DNA from: Acidobacteriota bacterium
GTDB taxonomy: Bacteria; Acidobacteriota; Terriglobia; Terriglobales; Acidobacteriaceae
Reading direction: 5' to 3'
NCBI GenBank assembly: GCA_021813745.1
Contig: JAKAJO010000135.1
Span: 1-64,000 of the forward strand
DNA length: 64,000 nucleotides
Of the stretch, positions 7,473-17,647 are shown in pieces. Every line of letters starts with the position of its first letter. The first letter of the stretch is position 1. The notes beneath the pieces were generated by a model. That model made no database searches and had not been told where the DNA came from. It saw only the letters and a program-made list of their open reading frames with translations. Position numbers and translations under genes: made by a program.

Positions 7473-9122
7473 TTGCCCGAGACGCAGACCTTATCGTCGG
7501 CCGGCGCCGAGACCCACACCAAGCGGGTGGACAATCCGAATCCAATCGACCTGCACGCACTTTGGAAGCCGCGCGTGAACCCATGGCTGATTGCCATGAC
7601 GGTGGCGCTGGCGGCCTTTATGGAAGTGCTGGACACCTCGATTGCCAACGTGGCATTGCCGCACATTGCGGGCAGCCTGGCGGCGAGCACCGACCAGGGC
7701 ACCTGGGTGCTGACGAGCTACCTGGTGTCGAATGCGATTGTGCTGCCGCTGGGCGGGTGGGCGTCGAGCCTGATGGGGCGGCGCAACTTCTTTGTCTTCT
7801 GTATTGCGATCTTTACCGTCGCGAGCTTTTTGTGCGGCATTGCGCCCTCTCTGCCCCTGCTCATTGTTTTCCGAGTGATTCAGGGCGCGGGCGGCGGAGG
7901 CATGCAGCCGATGGCGCAGGCCATCATGGCGGACTCGTTCGAGCCGCACAAGCGCGGTCAGGCCTTTGCGCTGTATGGGCTGGTTGCGGTGCTGGCGCCG
8001 TCCATTGGGCCGACGCTGGGCGGCTGGATCACGGATAATTTTTCGTGGCGCTGGATCTTTTTCATCAATATCCCGATTGGTATTCTGGCGTTCTTCCTTG
8101 TGACGCGCATGGTGGAGGATCCGCCGTGGATTAAGGCTGACCCATCAAAGCTGCGCAATATGGACTACCTTGGGCTGGCCTTTCTGACGCTTTCAATGGG
8201 CGGTCTCCAGATCATGCTGGACAAGGGGGAAGAGAACGACTGGTTTGCCTCGGGATTTATCCGCTTCTTCGCAGTGATGTTTGTTGGCGGGCTGATTGGT
8301 TTGGCAGTCTGGGAGTGGCGCCACAAGAATCCGCTGATTAATCTGAAGCTGTTCCGGTTCCGCAATTTTGCCATCTGTTGCTTCCTGATGATGCTGGTGG
8401 GTGGCGTGCTGAATGCGAACACGGTGTTGCAGCCTCAGTTTATGCAGGAGCTGTTGGGCTATAACGCGACGACGGCGGGGCTGGCGCTGACGGCAGGCGG
8501 ATTGACGCTGGTGGTGGTGATGCCGCTGGCGGGAATCGCGACCGGGAAGTTTTCCGCGCGGACGCTGACGCTGATTGGCTTTACGCTGCTGGTGCTGACG
8601 TTCCGGTATGCGGCGGATGTCACGAATCTGCAGATGAGTTTTGCGGAGGCGTCGTGGCTGCGCGTGATTCAGATGCTGCCGCTGCCGTTCTGCTTTATAT
8701 CGATTACGAATGCGGCCTATATCGGCATGCCGAAAGAGGAAAGTAACCAGGTGGCAGGTCTGATCAACTTCGTGCGCAACCTGGGTGGAAGCATTCTGAT
8801 TGCGATTACGAATGCGCAGGTGACGAGCCGGTCGATGTGGCACCAGCAGCATCTGCAGAACTCGATGCAATCGGCGTCGATTGCGTTTCAACAGCAGACG
8901 CAGGCGATGACGGGTTTCTTCGCGAGCCACTTTGGCACAGCAAACGGTAAGGCGATGGCGATGGCGTCCATTTACGGGCAGCTGAATATGCAGGCGCAGA
9001 TGCAAGGCTACCAGGATGTTTATATGGAGCTGTCATGGATGTCGATTGGGCTGATTGTGCTGTCATTCATGCTGAACAAGAGCAAGCCGGGCAAGGCACC
9101 GGAAGGTGCGGGGATGCACTAG
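7473..9122 (+). CDS. DHA2-family multidrug efflux MFS transporter (EmrB/QacA type)
   Basis: The frame is open from 7404 but the best start is TTG at 7473, preceded by GAGGAG at 7462-7467; this gives 549 residues. It shows the 14-helix DHA2 pattern: FMEVLDTSIANVALPHIAG in helix 1 (motif D1), QGTWVLTSYLVSNAIVLP in helix 2, motif A as GWASSLMGRRNFF, and motif C as GLVAVLAPSIGPTLGG. These proton antiporters expel hydrophobic drugs, often with an EmrA-type adaptor and TolC. A TolC-family gene lies about 4 kb downstream but no EmrA-like adaptor gene is in the window. A strong terminator follows. Confidence 0.9.
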   Translation: MPETQTLSSAGAETHTKRVDNPNPIDLHALWKPRVNPWLIAMTVALAAFMEVLDTSIANVALPHIAGSLAASTDQGTWVLTSYLVSNAIVLPLGGWASSLMGRRNFFVFCIAIFTVASFLCGIAPSLPLLIVFRVIQGAGGGGMQPMAQAIMADSFEPHKRGQAFALYGLVAVLAPSIGPTLGGWITDNFSWRWIFFINIPIGILAFFLVTRMVEDPPWIKADPSKLRNMDYLGLAFLTLSMGGLQIMLDKGEENDWFASGFIRFFAVMFVGGLIGLAVWEWRHKNPLINLKLFRFRNFAICCFLMMLVGGVLNANTVLQPQFMQELLGYNATTAGLALTAGGLTLVVVMPLAGIATGKFSARTLTLIGFTLLVLTFRYAADVTNLQMSFAEASWLRVIQMLPLPFCFISITNAAYIGMPKEESNQVAGLINFVRNLGGSILIAITNAQVTSRSMWHQQHLQNSMQSASIAFQQQTQAMTGFFASHFGTANGKAMAMASIYGQLNMQAQMQGYQDVYMELSWMSIGLIVLSFMLNKSKPGKAPEGAGMH

Positions 9123-9137
9123 AGCCGTGGATGCAAA

Positions 9138-9167
9138 AAGGGCCGAACTGGGAGCAGTCCGGCCCTT
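9138..9167. terminator. Bidirectional intrinsic terminator
   Basis: Two 12-base arms (9138-9149 and 9156-9167, AAGGGCCGAACT against AGTCCGGCCCTT) pair with a single A-C mismatch around a 6-base loop. A T-rich run follows on the + strand (TTATTCTTT) and five As precede on the left, giving a T run on the - strand. It sits between the convergent DHA2 transporter and typA genes. Confidence 0.85.
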
Positions 9168-9185
9168 ATTCTTTGGTGCAAAGCC

Positions 9186-11003
9186 TCAGGCGAGCGCTTT
9201 TTCCCAGCGCTTGGGGCGCCTGTTGGCTTGAAGGATCTTTTTGCGCAGGCGGAGCGACTTGGGAGTAACTTCTACCAGCTCATCGTCCGCGATGAATTCG
9301 ATGGCCTGCTCGAGATTGAGCGCCTTGTAAGGAACGAGGCGGATGGCTTCATCGGCAGAGGAGGCGCGCATGTTGGTCATCTTCTTTTCGCGGACGACGT
9401 TGACGTCGAGGTCGTTATCGCGCGAATGTTCACCGACGATCATGCCTTCGTAGACATCGACGCCGGGGCCAACGAAGAGAATGCCGCGCTCCTGAAGACC
9501 ATTGAGCGCGTAGGTCGTGGTCGGGCCCTGGCGATCGGCGATGAGCGCGCCGGTGGGCCGCTGCGGAATCTCGCCCTGATAAGGGATGTAGCCATCAAAG
9601 AGCGCGTTCATGACGATGGTGCCGCGCGTCTCCGTGAGCATCTCGCTGCGCAGGCCGATGATGCCGCGGCTGGGTACGCGGAACTCCATGCGGACGCGGC
9701 CGGAGCCGTGGTTGTGCATCCTGGTCATTTCGCCCTTACGGGGGCCGAGCTTTTCAATGACGACGCCAGTGTGCTCTTCAGGCACGTCGATGGTGAGGTG
9801 CTCGACGGGCTCCATGCGGACTCCATCGACGACCTTCGTCACGATTTCGGGGCGGCCGACCATGAGTTCGTAGCCTTCGCGGCGCATCATTTCGATGAGG
9901 ATGGCAAGCTGCAATTCGCCGCGGCCGAGAACCTTGAAGCTGTCGGGCGAGCCGGTCTCTTCCACGCGGATGGAGACGTTGGTGAGCAGCTCTTTTTCGA
10001 GGCGCTCGCGCAGGTTGCGGCTGGTGACGTACTGGCCCTCGCGGCCGGCGAATGGCCCGTTGTTGACGCTGAACTGAATGGCGATGGTTGGCTCGTCGAT
10101 GACGATGAGCGGCAGCGGCGCGGGGTTCTCGATGCTGGTGATGGTTTCGCCGATGGTGATGCCTTCGACGCCGGCGACGGCGACGATGTCGCCGATTTCA
10201 GTCTCCGTTATCTCCGTGCGCTTGAGGCCGGAGAAGGTGAAGAGCTTGGTAATGCGGGTCTTTTGCAGTGAGCCATCGCGCTTGGAGATATTGACTTCGT
10301 CGCCGGCGTGGAGCGTTCCCTGGAAGACACGGCAGATGGCGATGCGGCCGAAGTAATCGGAGTAGTCGAGGTTCGTGACCTGAATTTGCAGCGAGCCTTC
10401 GGCATCCCCTTTGGCGGGCGGGATGGTGTTGACGATGGCCTCGAAGAGCGGCTGGAGGTCGGTGCCTGGCGTGGCGAGGTCCGTGGTGGCCGTGCCGGCC
10501 TTGGCGACGGCATAGAGCACGGGGAATTCGAGCTGGTGCTCGTCGGCGTCGAGATCGATGAAGAGGTCGTAGACCTCGTTGAGGACTTCCTGCGGGCGCG
10601 CGTCGGGGCGGTCAATTTTGTTGATGACGACGATGGGCGGCAGCTTGGCTTCGAGCGCCTTGGCCAGCACGTAGCGGGTCTGCGGCAGCGGACCCTCGGC
10701 GGCATCGACGAGGAGCATGACGCCATCGACCATCTTGAGGGCGCGTTCGACCTCGCCGCCGAAGTCTGCGTGGCCGGGGGTGTCAACGATGTTGATTTTG
10801 CCACCGCCGTATTGGATGGCGGTGTTCTTGGCAAGGATGGTGATGCCGCGCTCGCGCTCCAACTCGTTCGAGTCCATGACGCGCTCGGCGACCTGCTCGT
10901 TGGCACGGAAGGTGCCGGCCTGGCGCAGAAGTGCGTCGACGAGGGTGGTCTTGCCGTGGTCAACATGGGCGATGATGGCGATATTGCGTATCGTCTGGCT
11001 CAC
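9186..11003 (-). CDS. typA: Translational GTPase TypA/BipA
   Basis: The protein has 605 residues from the GTG at 11003; the frame continues upstream to 11075 but that extension is not conserved, and 605 matches the family (E. coli 607). The P-loop AHVDHGKT is at residues 12-19, followed by [16 protein letters not shown] and [13 protein letters not shown]-like domains and the TypA C-terminal domain ([19 protein letters not shown]) follow. TypA binds the ribosome and aids large-subunit assembly and stress or low-temperature growth. It ends at the bidirectional terminator. Confidence 0.96.
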   Translation of the reverse strand: MSQTIRNIAIIAHVDHGKTTLVDALLRQAGTFRANEQVAERVMDSNELERERGITILAKNTAIQYGGGKINIVDTPGHADFGGEVERALKMVDGVMLLVDAAEGPLPQTRYVLAKALEAKLPPIVVINKIDRPDARPQEVLNEVYDLFIDLDADEHQLEFPVLYAVAKAGTATTDLATPGTDLQPLFEAIVNTIPPAKGDAEGSLQIQVTNLDYSDYFGRIAICRVFQGTLHAGDEVNISKRDGSLQKTRITKLFTFSGLKRTEITETEIGDIVAVAGVEGITIGETITSIENPAPLPLIVIDEPTIAIQFSVNNGPFAGREGQYVTSRNLRERLEKELLTNVSIRVEETGSPDSFKVLGRGELQLAILIEMMRREGYELMVGRPEIVTKVVDGVRMEPVEHLTIDVPEEHTGVVIEKLGPRKGEMTRMHNHGSGRVRMEFRVPSRGIIGLRSEMLTETRGTIVMNALFDGYIPYQGEIPQRPTGALIADRQGPTTTYALNGLQERGILFVGPGVDVYEGMIVGEHSRDNDLDVNVVREKKMTNMRASSADEAIRLVPYKALNLEQAIEFIADDELVEVTPKSLRLRKKILQANRRPKRWEKALA

Positions 11004-11157
11004 AGGGGCGGTGTTCCTTTGCTTGGGTTTGGCGCGAAGGCGTTGCGATTGGGAGATGAAAATCGGGTAAATCACCGCACACTGCGGCAGTATTCATTGT
11101 AGCAGTCAGTGAGCGCAGTTTCACGCCAAGAGGTGCGTCGAGTACACTTCTGCGGAC

Positions 11158-12312
11158 GTGAGAAACGCGATAAACTCATTCCTCTATTTCCTAGGCCGCG
11201 CGGCGAGTTCGCGGCATGTGCCTGTCCTTGCGGTCCTGATTGCGGCCGTGTGTGCGTTGGCAGGCAGCGGTGCGCGAGCGGTTGAAGCACAAGAAGCGGC
11301 AAAGTCGCTGCGTATCTACACGATCGACGTGGAGGGCGGGCAGTCGACGCTTTTGGTGTCGCCGACAGGCTCTTCGTTGCTGGTGGATACCGGCTGGCCA
11401 AGTGTGGACGGGCACGCGTCCGACTCGTACCAAAGGGGCCTGCACGATTCCGGGTTGCCGGACAACCATGCGCGGGACACTGAGCGCATCCAGGCAGCGA
11501 TGAAGGATGCCGGCATCACGAAGCTGGATTACGTACTGATTACGCACTTTCACGTGGACCACGTGGGCGGCGTGCCGAGCCTGGTGCAGCATGTGAAGGT
11601 GGGCGAGTTTCTCGATCACGGCGAGAATCGCGAGGACTCGGCGATCACGCGCCACGACTATGCAGCCTATCTCAAGGCGATTGGCAACACGCCACGGCGC
11701 ATTGTGCATCCGGGGGACAGGATCGACGTGCCGGGGCTTTCGATCATCGTGCTTGCGGCCGATGGGGAGCACGTCGCGGCGGTGCCGGGGGTGAAGGCGG
11801 AACCGAACCCATGGTGCGCGAGCGAGCCGAAGTGGACGCTGGACGACTCGGAGAATCCGCGGTCGGTGGGCATCCTGGTGCGGTATGGAAAGTTTCGCTT
11901 TCTTGACATGGGCGACCTGACCAAGGCGAAAGAGATTCCGCTGGTGTGCCCCGACAATCTGATTGGACACGTGGATTTGTATCTGGTGAATCATCACGGC
12001 TTCAACCTGTCGAACACGCGGGCATTTGTGGATTCAATTCATCCGCGCGTGGCCATCATGAACAACGGTGCGCACAAGGGGGGCAACCCGGAGGCATGGC
12101 AGACGGTGCATGCGAGCCCGGGGCTGGAAGATCTGTGGATGCTGCACACGGCTGAGGACTCGGATGCAGCGCACAACAGCGCCGAAGCGCTGATTGCCAA
12201 TCCCAAAGGCGATGGCGACGGGCATTACTTCAAGGTTGTTGCGCATGCCGATGGCAGCTTCAGCGTGATGAACACGCGCACCGGTATGAAGAAGGAATAC
12301 GCGGCGAAGTGA
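11158..12312 (+). CDS. Exported metallo-beta-lactamase-fold hydrolase (ComEC-like domain)
   Basis: The protein has 384 residues with an N-terminal signal (about residues 18-43, VPVLAVLIAAVCALAGSGARA). The metal-binding motif HFHVDH is at residues 130-135 in ITHFHVDHVGG. Further metal ligands are likely in FLDMGDLT and VNHHGFN. This matches the ComEC/Rec2 C-terminal hydrolase branch, but it stands alone without the competence channel. The substrate is unknown; exported members may act on nucleic acid or phosphoesters. It starts at GTG 11158. Its stop lies 35 bp before the next gene, so the two may be co-transcribed. Confidence 0.82.
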   Translation: MRNAINSFLYFLGRAASSRHVPVLAVLIAAVCALAGSGARAVEAQEAAKSLRIYTIDVEGGQSTLLVSPTGSSLLVDTGWPSVDGHASDSYQRGLHDSGLPDNHARDTERIQAAMKDAGITKLDYVLITHFHVDHVGGVPSLVQHVKVGEFLDHGENREDSAITRHDYAAYLKAIGNTPRRIVHPGDRIDVPGLSIIVLAADGEHVAAVPGVKAEPNPWCASEPKWTLDDSENPRSVGILVRYGKFRFLDMGDLTKAKEIPLVCPDNLIGHVDLYLVNHHGFNLSNTRAFVDSIHPRVAIMNNGAHKGGNPEAWQTVHASPGLEDLWMLHTAEDSDAAHNSAEALIANPKGDGDGHYFKVVAHADGSFSVMNTRTGMKKEYAAK

Positions 12313-12347
12313 GAGCAAGCAGAAATCGCAGAGTTGAGGAGAAAAGG

Positions 12348-13307
12348 ATGAAGATTTCGCGCAGGGGCTTTCTGGAAGGAATGGGAGCAGCAATGACGGT
12401 TGCAGCGATTCCAGCACGTGCGGTAGCGAGTTGTCCGTTTCGTGTGGCGGTCATCAACGATGAAATTTCGCAGGATTTTGATCACGCGTGCTATGTGGCC
12501 TCGCATGATTTTGGATTGCAGTGGATTGAACTGCGCGGAATGTGGAACAAGAACCTGACGAATCTGGATGCCAGCGAGCTTTCTGAGGCGCGGGCGATTC
12601 TGGCCAAGTACAAGCTGCGCGTGACGGATATTGCGAGCCCGCTGTACAAGGTGGATTGGCCGGGCGCGCCGCTTTCGAAGCAAAGCGAGCGGCGTGATCA
12701 GTTCAACGCGCAAAACGACTTCAATCAGCAGGAGGCACTGCTGGATCATTGCATTGATCTGGCGAAGACATTTGGTACCGACCGGATCCGGTGCTTTGAC
12801 TTCTGGCGTTTGGACGACGTGAAGCCGTATCGTGCGGCGATGAACGAGACGCTGCGCAAGGCGGCACGGCGTTGCGCGAAAAGCAAGATGATTCTGCTGC
12901 TGGAAAACGAGATGAGTTGTAACACGGCGACGGGCGCAGAAGCCGCGGCCACTTTGGCTGCGGTGACGGAAGCGAACTTCATGTTGAACTGGGATCCCGG
13001 AAACGCGGCGACATTTCCCGGGAGCGATCCGTATCCCAAGGGCTACGATCTTTTGCCCAAGAAGCGGATCGGACACTGCCATGCGAAGAGTGTGGTGCGC
13101 GAGCCGGATGGCAAGTGGCAATGGGCCGCAGTAGGACAGGGTGTCGTAGATTGGGTGGGGCAACTGCGCGCGCTGGACCGGGATGGTTATCGCTATGCGG
13201 TAAGCCTGGAGACGCACTGGCGCGGCGCAGGCACGGCGGAGGCGTCCAGCCGCGTGAGCATGCAGGGGCTGAAAGAGGCACTGGCCAAAGCAGGCACGGG
13301 CTGCTGA
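12348..13307 (+). CDS. Tat-exported sugar phosphate isomerase/epimerase-like TIM-barrel protein
   Basis: The protein has 319 residues from ATG 12348, chosen because GAGGAGAAAAGG lies immediately upstream; the in-frame ATG-like codon at 12309 lacks a site. The N-terminus KISRRGFLEGMGAAM is a twin-arginine signal. The rest is a xylose-isomerase-like/AP-endonuclease-2 barrel: VINDEISQDFDHAC, RIRCFDFWRL, LLLENE, LNWDPGNAA, GHCHAKSV and SLETHW supply the usual acidic and His metal ligands. Such enzymes isomerise or epimerise sugars; the exact substrate is unknown. An export signal on this family is common in acidobacteria and planctomycetes. Confidence 0.85.
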   Translation: MKISRRGFLEGMGAAMTVAAIPARAVASCPFRVAVINDEISQDFDHACYVASHDFGLQWIELRGMWNKNLTNLDASELSEARAILAKYKLRVTDIASPLYKVDWPGAPLSKQSERRDQFNAQNDFNQQEALLDHCIDLAKTFGTDRIRCFDFWRLDDVKPYRAAMNETLRKAARRCAKSKMILLLENEMSCNTATGAEAAATLAAVTEANFMLNWDPGNAATFPGSDPYPKGYDLLPKKRIGHCHAKSVVREPDGKWQWAAVGQGVVDWVGQLRALDRDGYRYAVSLETHWRGAGTAEASSRVSMQGLKEALAKAGTGC

Positions 13308-13356
13308 ATATTCCGCGGAGTGGCGAATCCTTCAGCGCCGCCGTTCATCTGAGAGA

Positions 13357-14826
13357 ATGATGGATGTGAGGAGAAGTGTGCATTCGGCCCGAAGGTCGAT
13401 GATCTGTTTTTTGCCCTGCGTGCTGTTTGTGCTGGGCAGCGTGGTCTTGCGGGCGCAGATAGCGAATCCCAGTTCGGCGCAGAATCCGTTTTATGGCAGC
13501 GTGACCGCCCATCCGGTGACGGATGAGACGATCCGGCTTTCGCTGGATGATGCGGTGAAAATGGGGCTGGAAAATAATCTGGGCTTGAAAGAAGCGGAGA
13601 ATGCCGAAGCGATCGTCCAGGGCGAAAAGAAGATGGCGCTTCAGGAATTTCTGCCGACGATTACGGTGAGCGGCGGAACCGGCGTGTTTCAGCACGACCT
13701 GGTTGCACAGGGATTCGGTCCGGGAGTGTTGAAGAAGTTTGGAGCATTTTTCCCAGGGGGCTTGCTGCCAACCGGCGTTTCGCTGATTACTCGGGACGAT
13801 TTGACACAGGGGCAGATCAACTTCAGCCAGACTCTTTTCTCGGGGCCCGTGATTGCGGGCTGGCGGGCTGCGGGTGCAACGGTGCGTTCTTTCCACTACG
13901 CGATCGAAACTGCTCGCGGAAACGTGGTGCAGGATGTGGCGACCGCATACCTGCGTGCATTGGCCGCTGAAAGTGCGGTGGATGATGCGGTGGCGCAGGA
14001 GGCTGCGGACAAGGTGCAAGCAGAGCATGCGCGTGAGGCGCACCTGGCGGGGACCGTGTCCAACCTGGACGATCTGAGAGCGCAGGTGCAATTGCAGGCC
14101 CAAGTGCAGTCACGGCTTGCAGCGGAGAACGAGCACGAGAAGGATTTGATTCAGTTGAAGCGCGAGATCGGTCTCGATCCTGGGCAGAAGATCAGGCTGA
14201 CGGATCCGACCCCTTATAGCGACCTGGCGGCCCAGACGGAGCAGGAGCTGCTGACCACTGCCTACCAGAGTCGGCAGGACTACCAGAACTTGAAGAATCA
14301 GATTGTGGAGTTTCGGGCATTGCACTCCGCTTATCGGAGCCAGCGCCTGCCGAAGCTGAGCTTCAATGGGTTCTGGGGGGTGGACACGGTGAATGGCGCA
14401 GGCACCCATGGCAATTTTGTGGCCGAGGGAACCTTGAGCGTGCCGATTTTCAAGGAGGCGAGCTTGCGTGGGGACGAAGATGCCGCTGCGGCACAACTAG
14501 CGAATGTACAAGCGCAGCTAACCGATTTGCAGGTGCGGATTAACCAGCAGGTGCGCGATGCAATGCTCGATGTGAGCGCCTCCGCCAAACTGGTGGAGGT
14601 GGCGAAGTCGAACGAGAAGCTGGCACAGCAGGCTCTGAGCGACGAGGTGGAGCGCGTGCAGGCGGGCGTGGACGATAATCTGCCGCTGGTGAATGCGCAG
14701 GCAACCCTGGCCTCGGCGCAAAGCAACCTGATCGACAGTCTGTATCGCTACAACGTGTCCAAGCTGATGCTGGCGCGTGCAACGGGCGTCATTGAGACCG
14801 AGTATCGCGTTTATCTGGGACGCTGA
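13357..14826 (+). CDS. TolC-family outer-membrane efflux protein
   Basis: The protein has 489 residues with a signal peptide (MICFLPCVLFVLGSVVLRAQ, about residues 15-34). The two-fold repeated OEP domain shows long coiled-coil helices, for example DAVAQEAADKVQAEHAREAHLAGTV and later DEVERVQAGVDDNLPLVNAQ, plus SLDDAVKMGLENN, a typical first helix entry. TolC proteins form the outer-membrane duct of tripartite pumps or type I secretion. No adaptor or inner-membrane RND gene adjoins it, so its partner is elsewhere; the DHA2 exporter at 7.5 kb is a possible one. Confidence 0.9.
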   Translation: MMDVRRSVHSARRSMICFLPCVLFVLGSVVLRAQIANPSSAQNPFYGSVTAHPVTDETIRLSLDDAVKMGLENNLGLKEAENAEAIVQGEKKMALQEFLPTITVSGGTGVFQHDLVAQGFGPGVLKKFGAFFPGGLLPTGVSLITRDDLTQGQINFSQTLFSGPVIAGWRAAGATVRSFHYAIETARGNVVQDVATAYLRALAAESAVDDAVAQEAADKVQAEHAREAHLAGTVSNLDDLRAQVQLQAQVQSRLAAENEHEKDLIQLKREIGLDPGQKIRLTDPTPYSDLAAQTEQELLTTAYQSRQDYQNLKNQIVEFRALHSAYRSQRLPKLSFNGFWGVDTVNGAGTHGNFVAEGTLSVPIFKEASLRGDEDAAAAQLANVQAQLTDLQVRINQQVRDAMLDVSASAKLVEVAKSNEKLAQQALSDEVERVQAGVDDNLPLVNAQATLASAQSNLIDSLYRYNVSKLMLARATGVIETEYRVYLGR

Positions 14827-15061
14827 CCCGGCTTCATTTTCTTTGGAAATTCCTTTGTGAAAAGAGAGCCTTGTGCGGTCTGCTGATTTTGAGATCGTGT
14901 AACAGGCGTGCCAACTCTTCATCCAAGCAGATATAGTGAACGCTTCAAGAGGGGGCGGATTTCAGTGCGCGCAGGTGCATGCTCGCGCGCGGTTCTGCTC
15001 CTGAGGCAGCGCCAGTAGAGTGGAGCGCTGCGGGATCCGCTGGGAGAGGTGGACCTGGGAA

Positions 15062-16387
15062 ATGGCGTGGCTGCGGCGCATCGGAATGCGTGGAGTGCTG
15101 GTGGGCTGGTTGTTTGTGTTGAGCGCCGTGGCGTACATGGACCGCACGAATGTTGCGATTGCCGGGGCTGGCATTCGCGATGCGCTGCAGATCGACAATA
15201 TTCAACTGGGCTGGGTCTTCAGCGCGTTTCTTGTGGGATATGCCGTTTCCCAGGTGGGCGCGGGGTGGCTGGCGTGCCGATACGGTCCGCGGTGGGTGCT
15301 GGCTGGGGGCGTGCTGTGGTGGGGTTTGTTTTCTGCGCTCACGGCGATGGTGGATGCGCGGCTGGCTCACGTACTGATGCTGCTCATTGTGATTCGCTTT
15401 GCGCTGGGCGCGGCGGAAGCGGTGATGTATCCGGCGGGAAGCCAGTTTGTGGCCGAGTGGATTCCCGTGACGGAGCGCGGACGCGCCAATGGATGGATTT
15501 TTGCCGGCGTAGGAGCGGGCGCGGGACTGAGCGTTCCTGTGCTGACGTGGATCGTGACCCATCTTGGATGGCGCGCGTCTTTCTGGTTCAGCGCGATTGT
15601 GGGAGCGGCAGCCGGGCTGGTGTGGTTTGTGATGGCTCGCGACAAGCCTGAGGAACACCCGCTGATTTCACGCGAGGAACGGGATCTCATTGTCGCGACG
15701 CGCGTGGTTGAGGGGCAGCGTCCTGTGAGCTCGCACGCGTCGTGGCGGGTCGCAATCTTCAATCGCAGCATCCTGGCGATGACCGCTAGCTACTTCATGT
15801 ACGGCTACGTGGCGTGGATCTTCTTCAGCTGGTTTTATCTGTATCTGGCGCAGGTGCGGCACATGAATCTGCAGGCCGATGCAATGCTGACGATGATTCC
15901 GTTTCTGGCGATGACGGTGTGTTGCCTGGCGGGCGGCGCGCTGAGTGACTGGATGACGAAGCGCTGCGGGAGCCGCGTGGGCCGCTGCGGTGTGGCCGCG
16001 GTCGCGATGGCGCTGACGGCGGTGTTTCTTGCTGTTGGCGTGCATGCGCATGGGCCTTACACGGCGAGCCTGATTCTGGCGGGCGGCGCAGGTGCACTGT
16101 ATCTTTCGCAGAGTTCATTCTGGGCGGTGACTGCCGATCTTTCCGGAGAGCGAACCGGCGTGGTTTCCGGCGTGATGAATATGGGCGGGCAGATTGGCGG
16201 CGCCGTGACGGCGTCGCTGACGCCATTTATTGCTGCGCATCTGGGTTGGACGGCGGCGTTTGATTGCGCGGCGCTGCTGGCTGTTGTGGGTGGAGCGTTG
16301 TGGCTGGTGGTGAAGCCTGTCCCGCCTGGTGCCGGGGCTGGAGACGGACTGCGGACAGATGCAGCGGCTCTTGCGGGACGCGAATAA
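15062..16387 (+). CDS. MFS transporter of the anion:cation symporter type (hexuronate/aldonate-like)
   Basis: The protein has 441 residues from ATG 15062. Helix 1 contains VAYMDRTNVAIAG (the D-R-N signature of the ACS family, as in ExuT and GudP), then YAVSQVGAGWLACRYGPRWVL (motif A) and RFALGAAEAVMYPAGSQFVAEWIP, typical of the same group. Members import sugar acids with protons. The downstream enolase-superfamily sugar-acid dehydratase supports a sugar-acid substrate, but this is inference. A GGGAGAGG sequence lies about 15 bp before the start. Confidence 0.87.
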   Translation: MAWLRRIGMRGVLVGWLFVLSAVAYMDRTNVAIAGAGIRDALQIDNIQLGWVFSAFLVGYAVSQVGAGWLACRYGPRWVLAGGVLWWGLFSALTAMVDARLAHVLMLLIVIRFALGAAEAVMYPAGSQFVAEWIPVTERGRANGWIFAGVGAGAGLSVPVLTWIVTHLGWRASFWFSAIVGAAAGLVWFVMARDKPEEHPLISREERDLIVATRVVEGQRPVSSHASWRVAIFNRSILAMTASYFMYGYVAWIFFSWFYLYLAQVRHMNLQADAMLTMIPFLAMTVCCLAGGALSDWMTKRCGSRVGRCGVAAVAMALTAVFLAVGVHAHGPYTASLILAGGAGALYLSQSSFWAVTADLSGERTGVVSGVMNMGGQIGGAVTASLTPFIAAHLGWTAAFDCAALLAVVGGALWLVVKPVPPGAGAGDGLRTDAAALAGRE

Positions 16388-16447
16388 ATTGCTGCGCGGA
16401 ACCCGGCGCAGGAGCATACTACTGTCAGTTGAGGGGGTTGTGCGACG

Positions 16448-17617
16448 ATGGCGTCAAAGTGGTCACGAAGAGAGTTTTTGGGAGCAGCGGGTTTGGCCGT
16501 GGGCGCGCAGATAGCGCGGCCCGCGCTGGCCGGTGCGTTGCGCACGCCCGCAAGTCGCGTAGCGATTGCGCAGTGCCAGGAGTACAACCGGCAGGTGACG
16601 GAAGTGCTGGCAGCGATGTTCAACCAGCTGGGCGGTATCGAGAAGATGGTGAATGGCAAGACGGTGGCGATCAAACTGAACTTGACGGGGCCACCGAGCA
16701 ACAAGCTGAACCAGATGCCCAACCAGATGACGCACTGGGTGCATCCCCAGGTGATTGGGGCGGTTGTGACGCTGCTGGGGCAGGCAGGGGCGAAGCGCAT
16801 CCGGCTGCTGGAGAGTGCGCCGTTTGGCACCAAGCCCCTTGAGGAGTTCATGGTTTCAGCGGGCTGGCAGCCGAAGGACTTTGCGAGCGCAGCGCCACAT
16901 GTGGAGTTTGAGAACACGAACTTTCTGGGCAGCGGCAAGGCGTATGCGCGCTTCATGGTGCCGGGTGGCGGGCTGATGTATGCGGGCTATGATTTGAACC
17001 ACTCGTATCGCGACTGCGATGTGTTTGTCTCGCTGGCCAAGCTGAAAGAGCACCGCACGGCGGGCGTGACGCTGTCGATGAAGAATTGCTTTGGCATTAC
17101 GCCGTGCACGATTTACAGCGACAATGCGCCGGAAGATGAGCCGTCGGTTGTGCCGATGGGCTTTCGGGGGCCGATGCACTCGGGCTCGCGCGTGCCGCCG
17201 AAGAGTGCGCCCCAGCCAGTGGCGCAGTCGACAGATCCGGGCTTCCGCGTACCGCGGATCACGGCGGATCTGGTGGCATCGCGGCCGATTCACCTGGCAG
17301 TGATTGACGGCATCTACACGATGACGGGAGGTGAACTGCCGGATCAGGCGCCGAACTGGATTCATCAGGCGGTCCATCCGGGGCTGCTGATTGCGGGAAT
17401 GAACTGCGTGGCGACGGATGCAGTGGCAACGGCAGTCATGGGCTTCGACCCGATGGCGGACAGGGGTACGCCACCCTTTGAGAATTGCGACAGCACGCTG
17501 GCGCTGGCGGAGCATCTGGGCGTGGGCACGCGCGATCTGAGTCGCATTGAGGTGGTGGGCTTGCCGATCGCGAAGGCGCGGTATCGTTTCCCGACACTGA
17601 CGCAGTTGACGACGTAG
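16448..17617 (+). CDS. Tat-exported DUF362 protein
   Basis: The protein has 389 residues. SRREFLGAAGLAVGAQ (residues 6-21) is a twin-arginine signal. The body matches DUF362: VAIKLNLTGPPSNK, RIRLLESAPFG, the KLKEHRTAGVTLSMKNCFGI segment with its invariant K, and GGELPDQAPNWIH. DUF362 proteins are uncharacterised; some are fused to ferredoxin domains, absent here. It follows the MFS carrier by 60 bp and precedes the dehydratase-like gene by 30 bp, all on one strand, so an operon is likely. Confidence 0.85.
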   Translation: MASKWSRREFLGAAGLAVGAQIARPALAGALRTPASRVAIAQCQEYNRQVTEVLAAMFNQLGGIEKMVNGKTVAIKLNLTGPPSNKLNQMPNQMTHWVHPQVIGAVVTLLGQAGAKRIRLLESAPFGTKPLEEFMVSAGWQPKDFASAAPHVEFENTNFLGSGKAYARFMVPGGGLMYAGYDLNHSYRDCDVFVSLAKLKEHRTAGVTLSMKNCFGITPCTIYSDNAPEDEPSVVPMGFRGPMHSGSRVPPKSAPQPVAQSTDPGFRVPRITADLVASRPIHLAVIDGIYTMTGGELPDQAPNWIHQAVHPGLLIAGMNCVATDAVATAVMGFDPMADRGTPPFENCDSTLALAEHLGVGTRDLSRIEVVGLPIAKARYRFPTLTQLTT

Positions 17618-17647
17618 AATGGTGGGCGACTGAGCAGGGGGGTACAG

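Noticed and set aside
4671..9122. Three MFS genes as one resistance island
   Set aside because: They belong to different families and two are divergently transcribed; no regulator, transposase or repeat accompanies them.
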